Positions 10,592-22,336 are shown, counted from the stretch's first letter. The stretch: 64,000 bases of DNA from Jacaranda mimosifolia (GCA_018894105.1 CM032127.1:32104260-32168259), one strand, 5' to 3'. Program-made: numbers and translations. The notes: generated by a model not told the origin, from the sequence alone.

Positions 10592-12862
10592 CTCTAAATG
10601 GGATACATCCAGCGAAATTGAACAGGACCACTTATTAATGCCTCATCAGCTAAATGTATGGGCAAATGTTCCATTATGTCAAAGAAAGATGGCGGAAAGA
10701 GTTTCTCAAGGTGACACAGTGTAAGGGCAATGCGTTCTTGAACATTTTCCAAGTCAACCTTAGAGTTCACCTTGGAGCATATTAGCCTGAAGAAGTTGCT
10801 TAATTCTATCAAGACATTAATGACATCCTTAGGTAATGCTCGACGTGCTGCTACTGGGAGTATTTTTTGCATGAGAACATGGTTGTCATGACTTTTTAGA
10901 CCCCATATGGTTAGCTTTTCCAACTGTACATGCCAAGCTATATTGGATGCATATCCATCAGGAGGCCTCAAACTCTTCAACACACCAAGAAATGTAAATT
11001 TTTCACTTTTGCTCATTGTAAATGATGTGGCGGGGCAATAAAAACCTCCAGAAGGTTGGGGAATTGGGTGTAAAGGTTTTCTAATTCTCGATTCTTCAAG
11101 ATCATGTCTAGTGTTCAAGTTATCCTTAGTTTTACCCCTAACACCTAATAACGTAAAGAGCAAGTTGTCGCACATATTTTTTTTGATATGCATGACATCA
11201 AGGTTGTGGCGCACAAGATTCCCCGACCAATATGGCAACTCAAAAAAGATGCTTTTTTTCTTCCAAGAAGATTGAGTAGTTCACTAGCCTTTCTTTTCTT
11301 GGCCATAGAGTTTGCATTATGTTCCATTATCCTTGTTCTCAAATCATCTTTTTTGTATTCTGTAAGCACACCCTCTAATTGTTGTAGTACCTCCATCTCT
11401 GATAGTGGAGTTGGCTTCTTCCTGAATTCCATTGTCCCATCAAATGATACTTTATCCCTTCGCAGTCTATGTCCGGTTGGTAAGAAACGACGATGACCAC
11501 AATAGCAATATTTATGGCCTTTATTCAAATACTTAGACCATGTTTCCAAACCACAATTAGGACAAGCAAATTCACCTCGTGTACTCCAACCTGATGTATG
11601 ACTATAGCCTGGAAAATCGCTAATTGTCCATAACAATGCAGCGTGTAATTGGAACAACTGATCTCTTGAGGCATCATAAGTCTGCACCCTGGTATACCAA
11701 AGTTCTTTTAATTCTTCAATCAATGGCTGCAAATACACATCAATTTTATTTCCCGGTCCTTTGGGGCCATCAATGATAATTGATAAGATCAATGAAGGTT
11801 GCTTCATGCAAAGCCAAGGGGGCAAATTATATGTCATAAGCACAACAGGCTAAACGCTATGACTGACACTCATTGTTCCATATGGGTTGAATCCATCTGT
11901 TGCCATGCCAAGTCTAACATTGTGTATATTCGAAGTAAAATTTGAATATCTCTCATCAAATCTTTTCCACTCTTGGCAATCAGTGGGATGCCTAAGCACT
12001 CCATCATCTATGCGTTCCTCCCCATGCCATTTCATAAGAGAGGTTGTCTTTGCTGACATAAATAATTTTTGCAACCTTGGCTTTAGAGGAAAGTATCTCA
12101 TTTGCTTCATTGCTATTTTCTTAGCCTTATCTTTATACCTAGCCTCACCACAAATCTCACATTTATCAAGTTTTTCATCTTCACCACTAAATAACATGCA
12201 ACTATTAGGACATGCATCAATGATCTGACATGTGAAGCCTAATTCTGTGGTTATCTTATTTGCTTCATAATAGTTGGCTGGTAAATTAACATCATTGGGG
12301 ATGAGTCTCTCAACAATTCTAGTAGCAAATCAATTGACTTGTTAGACTAACGACAAAGCACCTTTAGATGTAACAACCGAGCAATAAAAGATAGCTTTGT
12401 TTGCTTTTTGCATCCTGAGAATAACTCAGTTTCGGCATCTTTCAACAATTTAATGAACCTTTGAGTTTTTTCATCAGCACCATCTAAATGATCATGGAAA
12501 GATTGTTGATCATTTTCTATATTAACATTTTCAGGTTGAAATCCCATTGCATCATGAATCATACTACGCATATCATGCCCAACATCTGATTGACTAGATT
12601 CAACATCTTCATTCTTGTTAAATGGAACATAAGTTTCACCATGACAAGTCCAGTTCTTATTTGTAGGATCAAATCTATCCCGAAGGCAATGCAACATAAT
12701 ATCTTCACGAAATTTGCTAAAGCAATTTCGACATTTTGTGCATGGGCAATAGATTCTAGAGCCATCTTGCTCACTCAAGTATGCAAATTCTAAAAATTGA
12801 GCAACTCCATAAACATAGGCATCAAATAGATGATTAGGTAAATCAATCCAACTTTTATCCAT

Positions 12863-14499
12863 TTCTAAAGTCTCCTTCTACCTACTACAATTCAACAGTT
12901 ATAATTATAAGATACTAATTTAGTAACATGATCGTAGTAGTTGTACTTAACCACTTAATGAAAATAACCTACGAAAAACAAAGAAAATATAGATTTATAA
13001 AATATTATGCCTCGTTCATTCTGTTAAGACCATGTAATCAAACCAAAGGCACATGTTCTTTGTTCTCTGATTTTCTTTATCATTAGGTGGAAAAGGAGAA
13101 ATTTAGGATATGACATATTATGGAGGAAAAAACTTGTATTGTGAGTTATAGTTAGAGTTTGAGGCCAAGAGACTAATTTAGTTAGGTTTCCTCCACTTTT
13201 GCATTTTTTGCTTTTTCCTTTGTTCCCACTTTGTTGCTTCTACATTGTTATGTCAGTTGCAACTTGTACTAATCTTTGAACATTATTGTCTTATTTTAGG
13301 TACAATTATGTGAGTTCTGGTCTTCTCTCTATTGGTTTCCTTTTCAAGAAACATAGATAGACAAGTGTTGTTAGAGAACAACATGTTTATTTGCTCATTT
13401 TGATTTGCTATATTGGTCCGCTTCAATCTATATTCAGTTTATGGTTTCTTCTTGTTGTCCTAAAGACTAAAGTGAAGAAAATGAACTAACTATTTCAATC
13501 TCTCTTACCTTTATAACCCTATTATTTTATTTTCTGGACTATCTAAAGTACCTTTTCTTGGAGGCCAACTGAAATTAATTGAAATTAAGTTGAACTTGAC
13601 ATACTTTGCATTATCTTATTCTCCTACTTATGACTAATCCATCTCACTTTCTTAATTTTTAGAATAAGATAGATATTTTATGAAATTTTAAATTTTAAAT
13701 GACGAGAAATTCAAAATTCCAAGAGGACATGACAAATAAAATATCAATTCAATGAAATTCATCAATTATTACTAACTAAATAAGGTGCTTTGAGATCTGG
13801 CAAAAATACATATGGTAGAAGGTCTTACTCAAAAGTATGTGGATGCATTCACAAGATGTGGATTTGTATGTCCAGAAAAAGAAAAGATATACTTATCAAT
13901 AATATTTTATTTACCTATTGCTGCCACGAGCTTCGGTTTCTTTCTTGTTCCTCAAGGGCCTTTTCAATCGTTTGCACAACTACTAGTTGCTATTTGAATC
14001 AGTTAGAAGATTGACAATCAAACTGCAGAAAACCTATTGGAATATCCACATAAAGGTTTATGACTTGTCAACTTCAATTTCTCTCACTAACTAAAATTCC
14101 TAAGGAATGTAAGAAATATATACAAGAATCATCATATAATTAGCTAGTCAACCTTGAATTGCATACTCAAGAGAAGCAAAATGGAAAAGTACTCCACTAC
14201 AACACCTCTTCCCCCAAAAATAAGTAGAAAAGAGAAATGAAAACGAACAAGCAACAAGGCAACTATCTTCTACCGTTCTCAATTGAATGTTCTTTATAAG
14301 CATTCACATGTCATGGAAGAGGAACAAACTAATTTACCAGAACATGCCAGATCATCCTTCAATTAGCAGCACAAAAACATCAAAGACTCGACTAAGTAGA
14401 AATAGTGCTAATGCTATTAGTGGTAAAAGTGCAACAGACTACCAAATAAATTTATTGTAGATGTCAAATCAGTTGCTCTTTTGTTGGGTTTGTAGAATG
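12863..14499. other. CACTA noncoding region upstream of the transposase start
   Basis: The transposase is on the minus strand, so this is its 5' side. I see no conserved domain. On the minus strand at about 13990-13935 a short frame (QTIEKALEEQERNR) ends at TAG followed directly by GTAAATAAA, which could be a splice donor of an upstream exon, but the match is weak. The rest is AT-rich. Confidence 0.45.
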
Positions 14500-15640
14500 A
14501 AAGTGATTTTTTTATATATTATATGTATATATATATATTTATAGTTGGATGATGATGATGTGTGTGTGCGTATATCTATATATTTAATGATTGAAATATG
14601 AGTTTAATTAATTTAATTGGTTATTTATTTTGAAATTTATATTTTTATAAATTTAAAATTAGTAAATGATGTATTATTTGGAATAAAATATATATTAATA
14701 AATATTAATTATTCATGAAATCATAATTATATCTTAATTATAAAAAAATAAGCTTATATCATAATTGTTAATATTAATTTATAAAAAAAATTAATTACTG
14801 TACATTAATTATAAACTAATTGTTGTTTAATAATTAAAATATAATTATTTAGCTATTTATTATTTCCGATTTATGTATAAATAAAACTTAGTTATTTATT
14901 TAAATAAAATATTTTTTTAATAATTTATATATATAAGACTTAATGACGATTCATCAAATTAAAAGAAAAATATTATATTATATGAAATTACATCATCTTA
15001 AATTATTTATTAAATAAATAAATGTAATATTTAAATTTACGTAAACTATGAAACATAATTAATATATAAATAATAAGTTATTTAAATAAATAAATTTTAT
15101 TAATTTAATAAGTTATTTAATTACTTTAACTTATTATTTAATTTATACATTATTTAGTAAATATATACTTAGTAATAATCAAATAATTTCACATAAATTT
15201 AATTAATTCTCTCAACAATTACTTTAAGCATATCAATATTAATTTATTAAACTTAACAGATTATTAATAAATACCACCCTATAATCAAATTTTTTATTAT
15301 AATTTTAAATAAATGTGAAGATTAATATTTAATGAAGAACATTTTTTTAAGTGGATTAATTTATTTATTATATCAAGTTAAAACATCTTAAGTTATTTAT
15401 TAAATGAATAACTATAATATTTCATTAATACATTAAATATTAAATATAACTAATATATTATTTAATTAATTTAATATGTTATTCAATAAATGAATTATTT
15501 AGTAATAACATAAATAATATTTAATTAAATTTAATTCATTTTTTTGATAATTAGTTTAATTAAATTTGTAAACAAAGTTTTAGAATTTTTTAACTAGTAA
15601 AATTTTATTATTTTCATATATGTAAATATACATATATATG
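14500..15640. other. Extremely AT-rich block inside CACTA
   Basis: This block of about 1.1 kb is composed almost only of A and T, with TTTAATTAA, TTATTTAAATAAA and ATATATAT strings, and is visibly more AT-rich than its surroundings. There is no coding signal. It could be a large intron of the transposase transcript or a scaffold-attachment-like region; either reading is inference. Confidence 0.6.
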
Positions 15641-17639
15641 TGGAAGAGTGAAGTGAGAGAGTGATAAATGAATAAGTGATGTGATATGTAGAGTGAGAAA
15701 ATGAAAGAGTAGGTATGGTGTAGGATTTTTTGGGTTAATTGTGAGGGGTTTTGAGGGGATAAAATTTGAATATTTTGGAAGAAAATTTTGAGAATGTGCT
15801 TTCATTTTGAAATTTTTTTGAGGGTTGAATTTTGTTTTGGGAAAACACAAAAAAACATAGCCAAAATAATGCTACTGATAATGAACTTGAAAACTAGGAT
15901 CCTAGTTTCAGCATCAAGCTACAAAAATAAAATAATCAAAGCATTGTGCTCTAGGACACAAGTAGTTTCCTTAGTCCAAACTCCACAAGGCATCCAAGGG
16001 GAAAAAGAAATCCCCCAGACCCAGTTATGTTTTCAAACTTCACAATTTTCGTCACATAAATTTCTAATCGATTTAATCATGGCTGTAAACACGAGAAACT
16101 GTAGAACATCTTGTAGGCACAGTTTTATCAACATTTGAGTTCCAATTTTTACATGCATAATTTACTATTGAAACAAGCATCATTGTCGCTATTGGCATTA
16201 TAATACTCTAAGGGAACCGCTAAAATGGCTGATATTGAACTCCATCCTTGGTTCATCCCTAACTTTTGAAGAATTCACAGTTCACACTAAAAGTGCATGA
16301 AACTAGCAAATGGAAAATAAAAATGGGGAAATAAGGATTACCAGAAACAGCCACGACCAAGAGGCACCTTCAGATACAATTATCCAGTTCACAGAAGCCT
16401 ATGAAAACCAGGAAAAAGACGAAATCAACTTAAAAATTAAAGTATCAGAAGTATTTTAACTGAAAAATGATTATTAGAAGATACTAGCAGACAAACTCCT
16501 CTAGCTTCAGTTCAATGACCTACGACAGCAAAAAGAGAAAATCAGTCAGCAGGCAGTTGAAGAATGGATGCAGTGCAGATGACCGCTGAGATAGAGTGAG
16601 AAAAGTTATGCATCATGTTTATCCCCAAAATGCACCAATTAATTTATTTAACTGTTCTCGGGCAACAAGGCCGAAATCGCATCATTTCCTAAAACATAAG
16701 TATGTCAAAATTTTGGATGCTTACACTACCTAAATATGTATGTACATTATCAAACCTTATCAAAAAAGGAAGTTTTGTTAATAGAGGAGTTGACTATATT
16801 CTAAAAAGTGACACAGAAATTGTATTATGACAAGGACAATCGAAAAAGAAGCTTATAACAAAACATAGAGCCATTATCTTTGCTCCTGCGCAATCATGGT
16901 TACGTAAACATTAAGCCTGTTGTGGGGAGTATTCAATGAAAAAGGCATGACTAGTTTCCACCAACACTTTGTCTTCCAATGTGACCAACAGCGATCCCAA
17001 GAAGTCAGTAGTGGCGAAAATAACTCATACAATAGTAAACTAATCATAGAAAAGCACTTGAGATACATTCTATGCCTACAATTAAAAGAAGAGAATGATA
17101 GACAAGGGTGAAAAATAGTAAAAATCAAACTTAAAAGAAGATAGCCAACTAAAAGAAGAGCATATGGAACTTCAAAATGTAGGATACGGGCCTCCAACTA
17201 CACCACAAGGAAATTTCTAGAAAGGATTAACAAACAGAACTTGAAAATTCATTTGGCAAGATTTCTTCCCACCAAAGAAGCCACATCGTATACTTGGACA
17301 ACAATAAAAGAAACCATTTTTGTGAAATATGCTTATAAATAACAAAACAGAAAACACGACCAAAGCAAATATCAAATATCAAATTTCATCCAATTATTTG
17401 TATTCTTCAAGCAACACGACCATAGTTAGTGTGATATTTTTTACATTCCTTAGGACTTCAACCCAAGCACAAGAAACTTCAAGCTTTGCAATATCTCTCT
17501 AATTTTTTCTATCAGAAACAATATTTTAGCAATTTAAAAATAAAAATAAAAATCATTCAAAATCTAGGCATTTGGGTGGCAAAATTAGGGCAAAATAGCG
17601 AATACTCACCAAGAAGACATGGGTAACAGATTGCCTTTC
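15641..17639. other. CACTA noncoding region, nothing recognised
   Basis: The stretch has normal plant-intergenic composition and open frames of chance length only (longest about 116 codons at 15788-16138). No domain, repeat or inverted repeat stands out. Confidence 0.45.
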
Positions 17640-17975
17640 ACCATTTTATATTTGCGCTATGTGGGTGTTGGTGTGCGTAGTTGAAGGTGCGGCATGTTTG
17701 GATCCGGCTGTGTTGATGGGTGTGTGTGTATGAGTAGTGTTGTTGATGGGTCTATCTGTGAGATGGTGGTGGCGTATGTGTGTGAGAGAGTGGGTGGTGG
17801 TGGCGCGTGTAGAGTCTACACAGAGGGGTAGAAGAGCACGAGGAAACATACAGATGTGAGAAAGAACAGAGAAAAAATATAGAAAAGAAAGGGGAAAGAG
17901 AGGGAAAGAAAATAGAAAGAAGAGAGAAGAAAGAAAGGGGAAAAAGAAAAGAGAAGAAAATAAAAAAAGAAAAAA
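17640..17975 (-). promoter_or_regulatory. Pyrimidine-rich (minus strand) tract near CACTA right end, possible promoter/5' UTR
   Basis: On the plus strand the left part is G/T-rich (17655-17810) and the right part (17840-17975) almost pure purine (AGAAAGAGGG-type); on the minus strand this is a long CT-rich stretch. Both CACTA genes are transcribed leftward, and CT-rich patches are common in plant core promoters and 5' UTRs, so the element's transcript may start here. The 113-codon minus-strand frame across it is low-complexity Phe/Leu/Ser and not a protein. Confidence 0.35.
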
Positions 17976-18151
17976 TTTAAATAACAATTTTTGTGTATTT
18001 TTTTGTTAACATAAATGCTAATTTTGTATAATATAATTGTGAGTGTAATGGAGAAAAAAGAGAAATTGTGGAATAAAAAGAAGAAATATTTGTGCTTAAA
18101 TTTTCAAAAAAATTAAATAAAATTTGATGGTGGAAAATGGCTAGAACATAT

Positions 18152-18176
18152 TTTGGCTCCAAATTTTGGAGCCAAA
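18152..18176. repeat. 12-bp perfect inverted repeat at inner edge of right subterminal region
   Basis: TTTGGCTCCAAA at 18152-18163 and its exact reverse complement TTTGGAGCCAAA at 18165-18176 are separated by one T. The structure marks the point where the TTTGCTAC subterminal repeats begin. Confidence 0.9.
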
Positions 18177-18392
18177 TTTTTTGCTACATAAAATTAATTT
18201 TTACTACGAATTTCTTAGTGTAGCAAATAAATAATTTTTATTACACTATTTGGGCGTAACAAAAATTAATACTACGTCGTTTTAGTCTTTCTTTTGCTAC
18301 GGATACATTTTTGTAGCAATAGAACAACTTTTGGAACAACTTTTTAGGCGTAGTAAAAAAAGTCATAACAAAAGGCTATTTTTTTTGTAGTG
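18177..18392. repeat. CACTA right TIR and subterminal repeat region
   Basis: Repeats of TTTGCTAC/GTAGCAAA and degraded forms (CGTAACAAAA, CGTAGTAAAA) recur near 18180, 18222, 18250, 18293, 18313 and 18347, ending in the terminal TTTTGTAGTG. The sequence is the mirror counterpart of 1944-2300. Confidence 0.85.
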
Positions 18393-21300
18393 TGGCTCAG
18401 CAATGCTATATACCACATCCAACTTTTAGAGGACATTTTTCATCTAAACACCTTCCCTTGCAACTTCTAAAGCCGTAATATATTATGCCTCTGTGGTTGA
18501 ATCAGTCATGGTATCTTATTTGGAACTCTTCCAACTCACTGCGCTGTTATTGAGGCAAAATATGAATCCAGAAGTGGATTTTAAGACATCTATATCGAAT
18601 TAGAAAGTAGAATCCTTAAACCCCTCGAGTTTCAATTCTTCATTATGGTATACAAGAAACTAGTCCTTAGTCCTTCTTAAGTACTTAAGGATTATTTTAA
18701 CGGCCATCTAGTGACATTCACTAGGGTTGGATTGGAAAGTGCTCATAACACTTAGATCGTGTGCCTTATTCGGCCATGTACATTAAACGACATACATTGT
18801 GCTTTATACGGCGGATGCATAAGGTATGTGTGATATTCTTTATCTCTCATCATTAGTCTTAGGGGCTATAGACTTGGAGAGATAAAGATTGTGTCCCATC
18901 GAGAGGAATCCCCTCTTGGATTCTTCCATACTATACATCTTTCGTATCTTGTCAATGTACGATGTTTGGGAAAGCCCCAACATCCTCATTGATCTGTCTC
19001 TATAGATATATGTTCTTAATATGTAGAATGCTTCTCATAAATTCTTCATGGAGAATTGTGTAGATAATCATGCTTTAGTACACTCTAACATTGCTTCTCA
19101 TTCCCAATGAGAAGAATGTAATCGACATAAAGCACAATAAACTTATACTACTCTTACTAGCCTTTTTGTACACACAAAGTTCATACATATTTTTGACAAA
19201 TCTAAAAGATTTGACGGTCTTATCAAAACGTATGTTCCAACATCTAGATGCCTGTTTAAGCCCATAAATGGATCTCTAGAGTTTGCAAATCTTTTACTCA
19301 TTTCCTTTGGATGTAAAACCTTGTGGTTGCTCCATATACATTTCTTCTTCAATGTTTCTATTGAGAAAAGCGCTTTTCACATCTGTTTGCCATATCTCAT
19401 GGTCATAATATATGGCTATGGCAAGTAAAATCCCAATAGACTTAGGCATTGCAACTCGTTAAAAGGTTTACCTGAAATCAATATAAGGTCTTTGAGTATA
19501 ACCGTTTGCCACTAGTCACACCTTAAAGGTAATGACCTCTCCATCGACTCTTAGCTTTTGCTTATAGATCCACTTTCAAGCAATGGGTACTATATCCTCT
19601 AGTGGATTTACAAAAGCCCATACTTTGTTGAAGCACGTGGAGTCCATTTCAAATTTCATGACATCAAACCAATGCTTGAATCGACGTCCAACATAGCTTT
19701 CTTATAGGTCTTCAAATCACTGCCAGTCTCATGAAGGAATCTGAACCTTTCGGGTTACTTCTTGATTTGGTCCGATCTTCTCAAAGGTTATGTGTAAGGC
19801 TCCTATTGCTCATTTGTTTCCACTGCTAGTAGGATTTGATGATCATCTTGAATTTCATCAATTTCAACAACAACGCCATTTCTTTCTAATAGAAATTGCT
19901 TTTCCAAAAAGTAGGTGTTCCTCAAAACAAACACCTTTTGTTCTAGGAGATCAGAAAAGTGATAACCCAAAGACTTTCTTAGCTATCCCACAAACTTGCA
20001 CAAAGTGGATCTACTATCTAATTTGTCTCCTACTAACGGCTTGATGTAGGCGGAAAACCCCCAAACTTTTAGAAAAGAGTAAGAAAGTGCTTTGCAAAGT
20101 GCTTTGCCATACCACATCTCATGTGGTTTCTTTAGCATCGACTTTGAAGATACTATGTTAAGTAGCCTCACCATCCTATATAAGGCATATCTCCAAAAGG
20201 ATATAGGTACATAAAAAAAGCTCATCATGGAATGCACCATATCTAACAAGTTATAGTTTCTCCTCTCATCTATTCCATTATGCTGGGGTTTGCTGGGTGG
20301 AGTCGATTGAGAGAGAATCTTGTTTTGCTTTAGAATATCTAAGAATTCAGTACTAAGTATTCTCCCCCTCAATTTGATCGAAGAGCTTTAATACTAAGTT
20401 CCTTTTGCTTTGCCACTTCATTCCTATAATCTTTGAACTTTTTAAGAGCTTCGAACTTGTACTTTATAACATACACATATCCGAACTAAGTACGATCATT
20501 GGTGAAATTAATGAAGTAAGAATAGCCTCATTTCGTACTAACTCTTAGTGGGCTACAAACATCAGTATGGATCAAATCCAAAAGACTTGTGGTTTGCTCC
20601 ATTTATCCTACAAAAGGAGCCTTAGTCATTTTTTCCTTTAAACAAGATTCACAAGTAGGAAGGTCCTCAATGCCACTAACATTTAGTGATTTGAGGGCTT
20701 TTAACTTATCCATCCTATTTTTAGAAATATGTCCAAGTCTTGCATGCCATAAAATGGCATCTTCTTAGTTATCTAATTTTCTTTTACTTGATTGAACATG
20801 CATCAATGATTGAGAATCAAGTATGTACAATCTGTTGTTTAGTGTACCTTGTGCAATTAAAGAACCATTCTTTAATGCTTTCAACATCCCATTCAATATA
20901 GAAAAATTATATCTTTCGTTATCCAAAATAGGAATAGAAATAATGTTCTTAATGAGTTAGGGTACATAATAACAAGAATCAAGTACAATGCAAGCATTCC
21001 CCAAGTCTAATTTGACTATGTTTCAATCGTGGCTGCAACCTTTGCTCCATTTCAAAAGCAGAGGATCATATCCCCTTCATTAAGACTCCTTCTTCTTTCC
21101 ATCCTCTAAAATAAATTATAAAGTTAAGAACCATATGCAGTATCAAATACCTATGAGAAAGAATTTGTCGTCAAGTGCACTTCAATAAATTACATACCCT
21201 TCTCAAGGTTGCAAGGTAAGGTTTGCAATTCCTTTTCTAACGTTCTTTCTCACCACAATAGAAACAAGTAGCATCAATTTTAGCCTATTTCTTCTTCTTG

Positions 21301-21625
21301 ATTTCCCCCGAAATCTTCAAGGGTTGCTTTCCCTTAAAGGAAAAACTCTTCTTACTTTTACCTCCCCTTCTAGGATCCCTAGGGCCCTTAGGCTTGAAAG
21401 AGGAAGCAAGTATAAGAGGCTTATGCTTTTCATAGTTACCTCGGTGGTCACCAATATGTTGACCAAATTGTCACTACTTGCTTAGACATATTAAAGTTCA
21501 TAAAGAATTGGTCGAATGAGCTCGGCAATAATTTTCTACAATCAAATCCACATAGAGCACATTATCCATAATCACGTCTAATTGATTTAGCTTTTCAAAA
21601 TAACATGGAGTGGATTTTTAGCCAT
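18393..21625 (-). pseudogene. Copia A gag-pol (gag to RNase H), heavily degraded
   Basis: On the minus strand, reading leftward: gag start ATG at 21625 (MAKNPLHVIL), which jumps directly to LDVIMDN, so several hundred bases of gag are deleted; a zinc knuckle near 21275-21240 (CFYCGEKE, then a stop where GHW should be); protease and GAG-pre-integrase; integrase at 20372-19983 (STEFLDILKQNKILSQ, PQHNGIDERRN, MVHSMMSFFYVPISFW); RT around 19600-18760; and RNase H down to the CACTA insertion at 18393 (TTEA, EGV, ELDV). Many stops and frameshifts exclude activity. The integrase fragment is the longest open piece. Confidence 0.8.
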
Positions 21626-22336
21626 TTTGAGTTTGAATATTGATATTGAAAACATGTTCATGGTCTTTCAAGCATGCTTTTCATTCACTATTTTATCAAA
21701 CTCTTCACTCCCTAGAAGAATTTGAGAAATCTTATTTCCTAGTGAGAATCAAGGTCTTAACGAATTGCAAGATTCAGATGGACTTGCACTGATGATGCAT
21801 AAATCCAAGAGCTGGATATTGCTCCGTTTCATGAGCAAGCTATATGAGATATGTGTACATGTTAGTGAATGCTTGTTAGAGAACAAGTTCACTAGAGGCC
21901 CGCCTAGAGAATCCACTACATAGCTATAGTGGTAAGTTTTCCTACTTATAGTAGTCTATATAATTAGTCATTTGACGTGAGGATCCATCGTAACCTTATG
22001 TTTAGGTCCTCAAGCTTTAATTATTCCTTGACCACTTAGCAGGCATTTTGGATTGAGGTTGGGTAAAAGCTAAATAGACATGGAGGTTTATGAGATTCAA
22101 GATGGGATCCGACTCCTCATCATTGTGAAGGGCGAGTGCATCTCCTATATTCTCTATTGTGATTGATTCCAAGGAGTCCGTGCACAAAGCAGTATGATAA
22201 TTTGGAAAAAGAGTTTTGCAAGGATTACATCATAAATCGAAATTGAACATTGGGAATAGAAACATAGTATTGAGGCTATTAGGGAGCCAGCAAATATCTT
22301 GCCTTAGGCTTCTTTCGTGAGATAGGAGGTCGAAAG

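Larger units (their letters stand above)
9274..12862 (-). pseudogene. TNP2-type CACTA transposase (Transpos_assoc - TNP2 - DUF4218 - DUF4216), degraded
   Basis: The gene starts at 12862 (MDKSWIDLPNHLFDAYVYGV), giving the transposase-associated domain with its Cys-rich IYCPCTKCRN patch. It continues into the TNP2 core (CEICGEARYK, GMATDGFNPYG, NLPPWLCMKQP, IDGPKGPGNKID, HNLDVMHIKKN), DUF4218 (LPIHLADEALISGPVQFRWMYP and RAYPEGSIAQGYLIEECMNF) and DUF4216 (SRDANKKTQCSG to WFIVDPLEPKWNVV). Introns are visible at 10591-10509, after 10233, and at 10057-9978, with GT/AG ends. Breaks: TAG stops at 12347, 11850, 10594, about 10108 and 9379, and one-base frameshifts near 12315 (a CCCC run), 11280 and 9840 (an AAA run). 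Domain order is complete, so this was a recently functional autonomous-type transposase; the exon 2/3 phase is unresolved. Confidence 0.9.
1944..18392 (-). mobile_element. En/Spm (CACTA) DNA transposon, 16.4 kb, with TIRs and TSD
   Basis: The left end starts CACTACAACAAAAAAGG and the right end, read in reverse complement, starts CACTACAAAAAAAATAGCC, so the two share the CACTACAA terminal inverted repeat. It is flanked by TGG on both sides (1941-1943 and 18393-18395), the 3-bp duplication expected of CACTA elements. Copy A's RNase H continues across the ends. Inside are subterminal GTAGCAAA/TTTGCTAC repeats at both ends and two minus-strand genes: a TNP2-type transposase (9274-12862) and a TNPA/Transposase_24-type gene (about 2840-7230). 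The gene order along the transcribed strand is transposase first, accessory protein second. The remaining space is AT-rich noncoding DNA. Confidence 0.95.
1532..21770 (-). mobile_element. Copia copy A (minus strand), interrupted by a CACTA transposon
   Basis: This is a copia retrotransposon read on the minus strand. From left to right it shows the first about 146 bp of its 3' LTR (1532-1677, ending at the reverse complement of TGTTGG), a purine tract (1678-1696), the end of RNase H (1697-1943), the CACTA insertion (1944-18392), then the rest of RNase H, RT, integrase, protease, gag and a remnant of leader to about 21770. Its 5' LTR is missing: at about 21770 leader abuts an inverted, partial LTR of copy F. 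The coding part is riddled with stops. Most of the N-terminal half of gag is deleted. Confidence 0.85.

Noticed and set aside
11188..12228. Plus-strand open frames of 102 and 113 codons
   Set aside because: They are antisense shadows of the TNP2 transposase.
9274..12862. Amber codons being read as an amino acid (recoding) in the transposase
   Set aside because: The gene also carries three frameshifts, and known deamination of methylated cytosine explains TGG/CAG to TAG changes; kept only as an observation on stop bias.
13790..14014. Possible captured host exon or upstream transposase exon
   Set aside because: Only about 20 codons read well on the minus strand, ending at a plausible GTAAAT donor; no homology can be recognised, so it is not called a gene.
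17646..17987. 113-codon minus-strand open frame rich in Phe, Leu and Ser, then His/Thr
   Set aside because: It is the translation of a CT-rich and then CA-rich simple-sequence tract; no domain and no codon-like pattern.
19143..19352. 69-codon minus-strand frame in copy A
   Set aside because: It is an off-frame reading of the RT region; the true frame gives SIYGLKQAS-type text.
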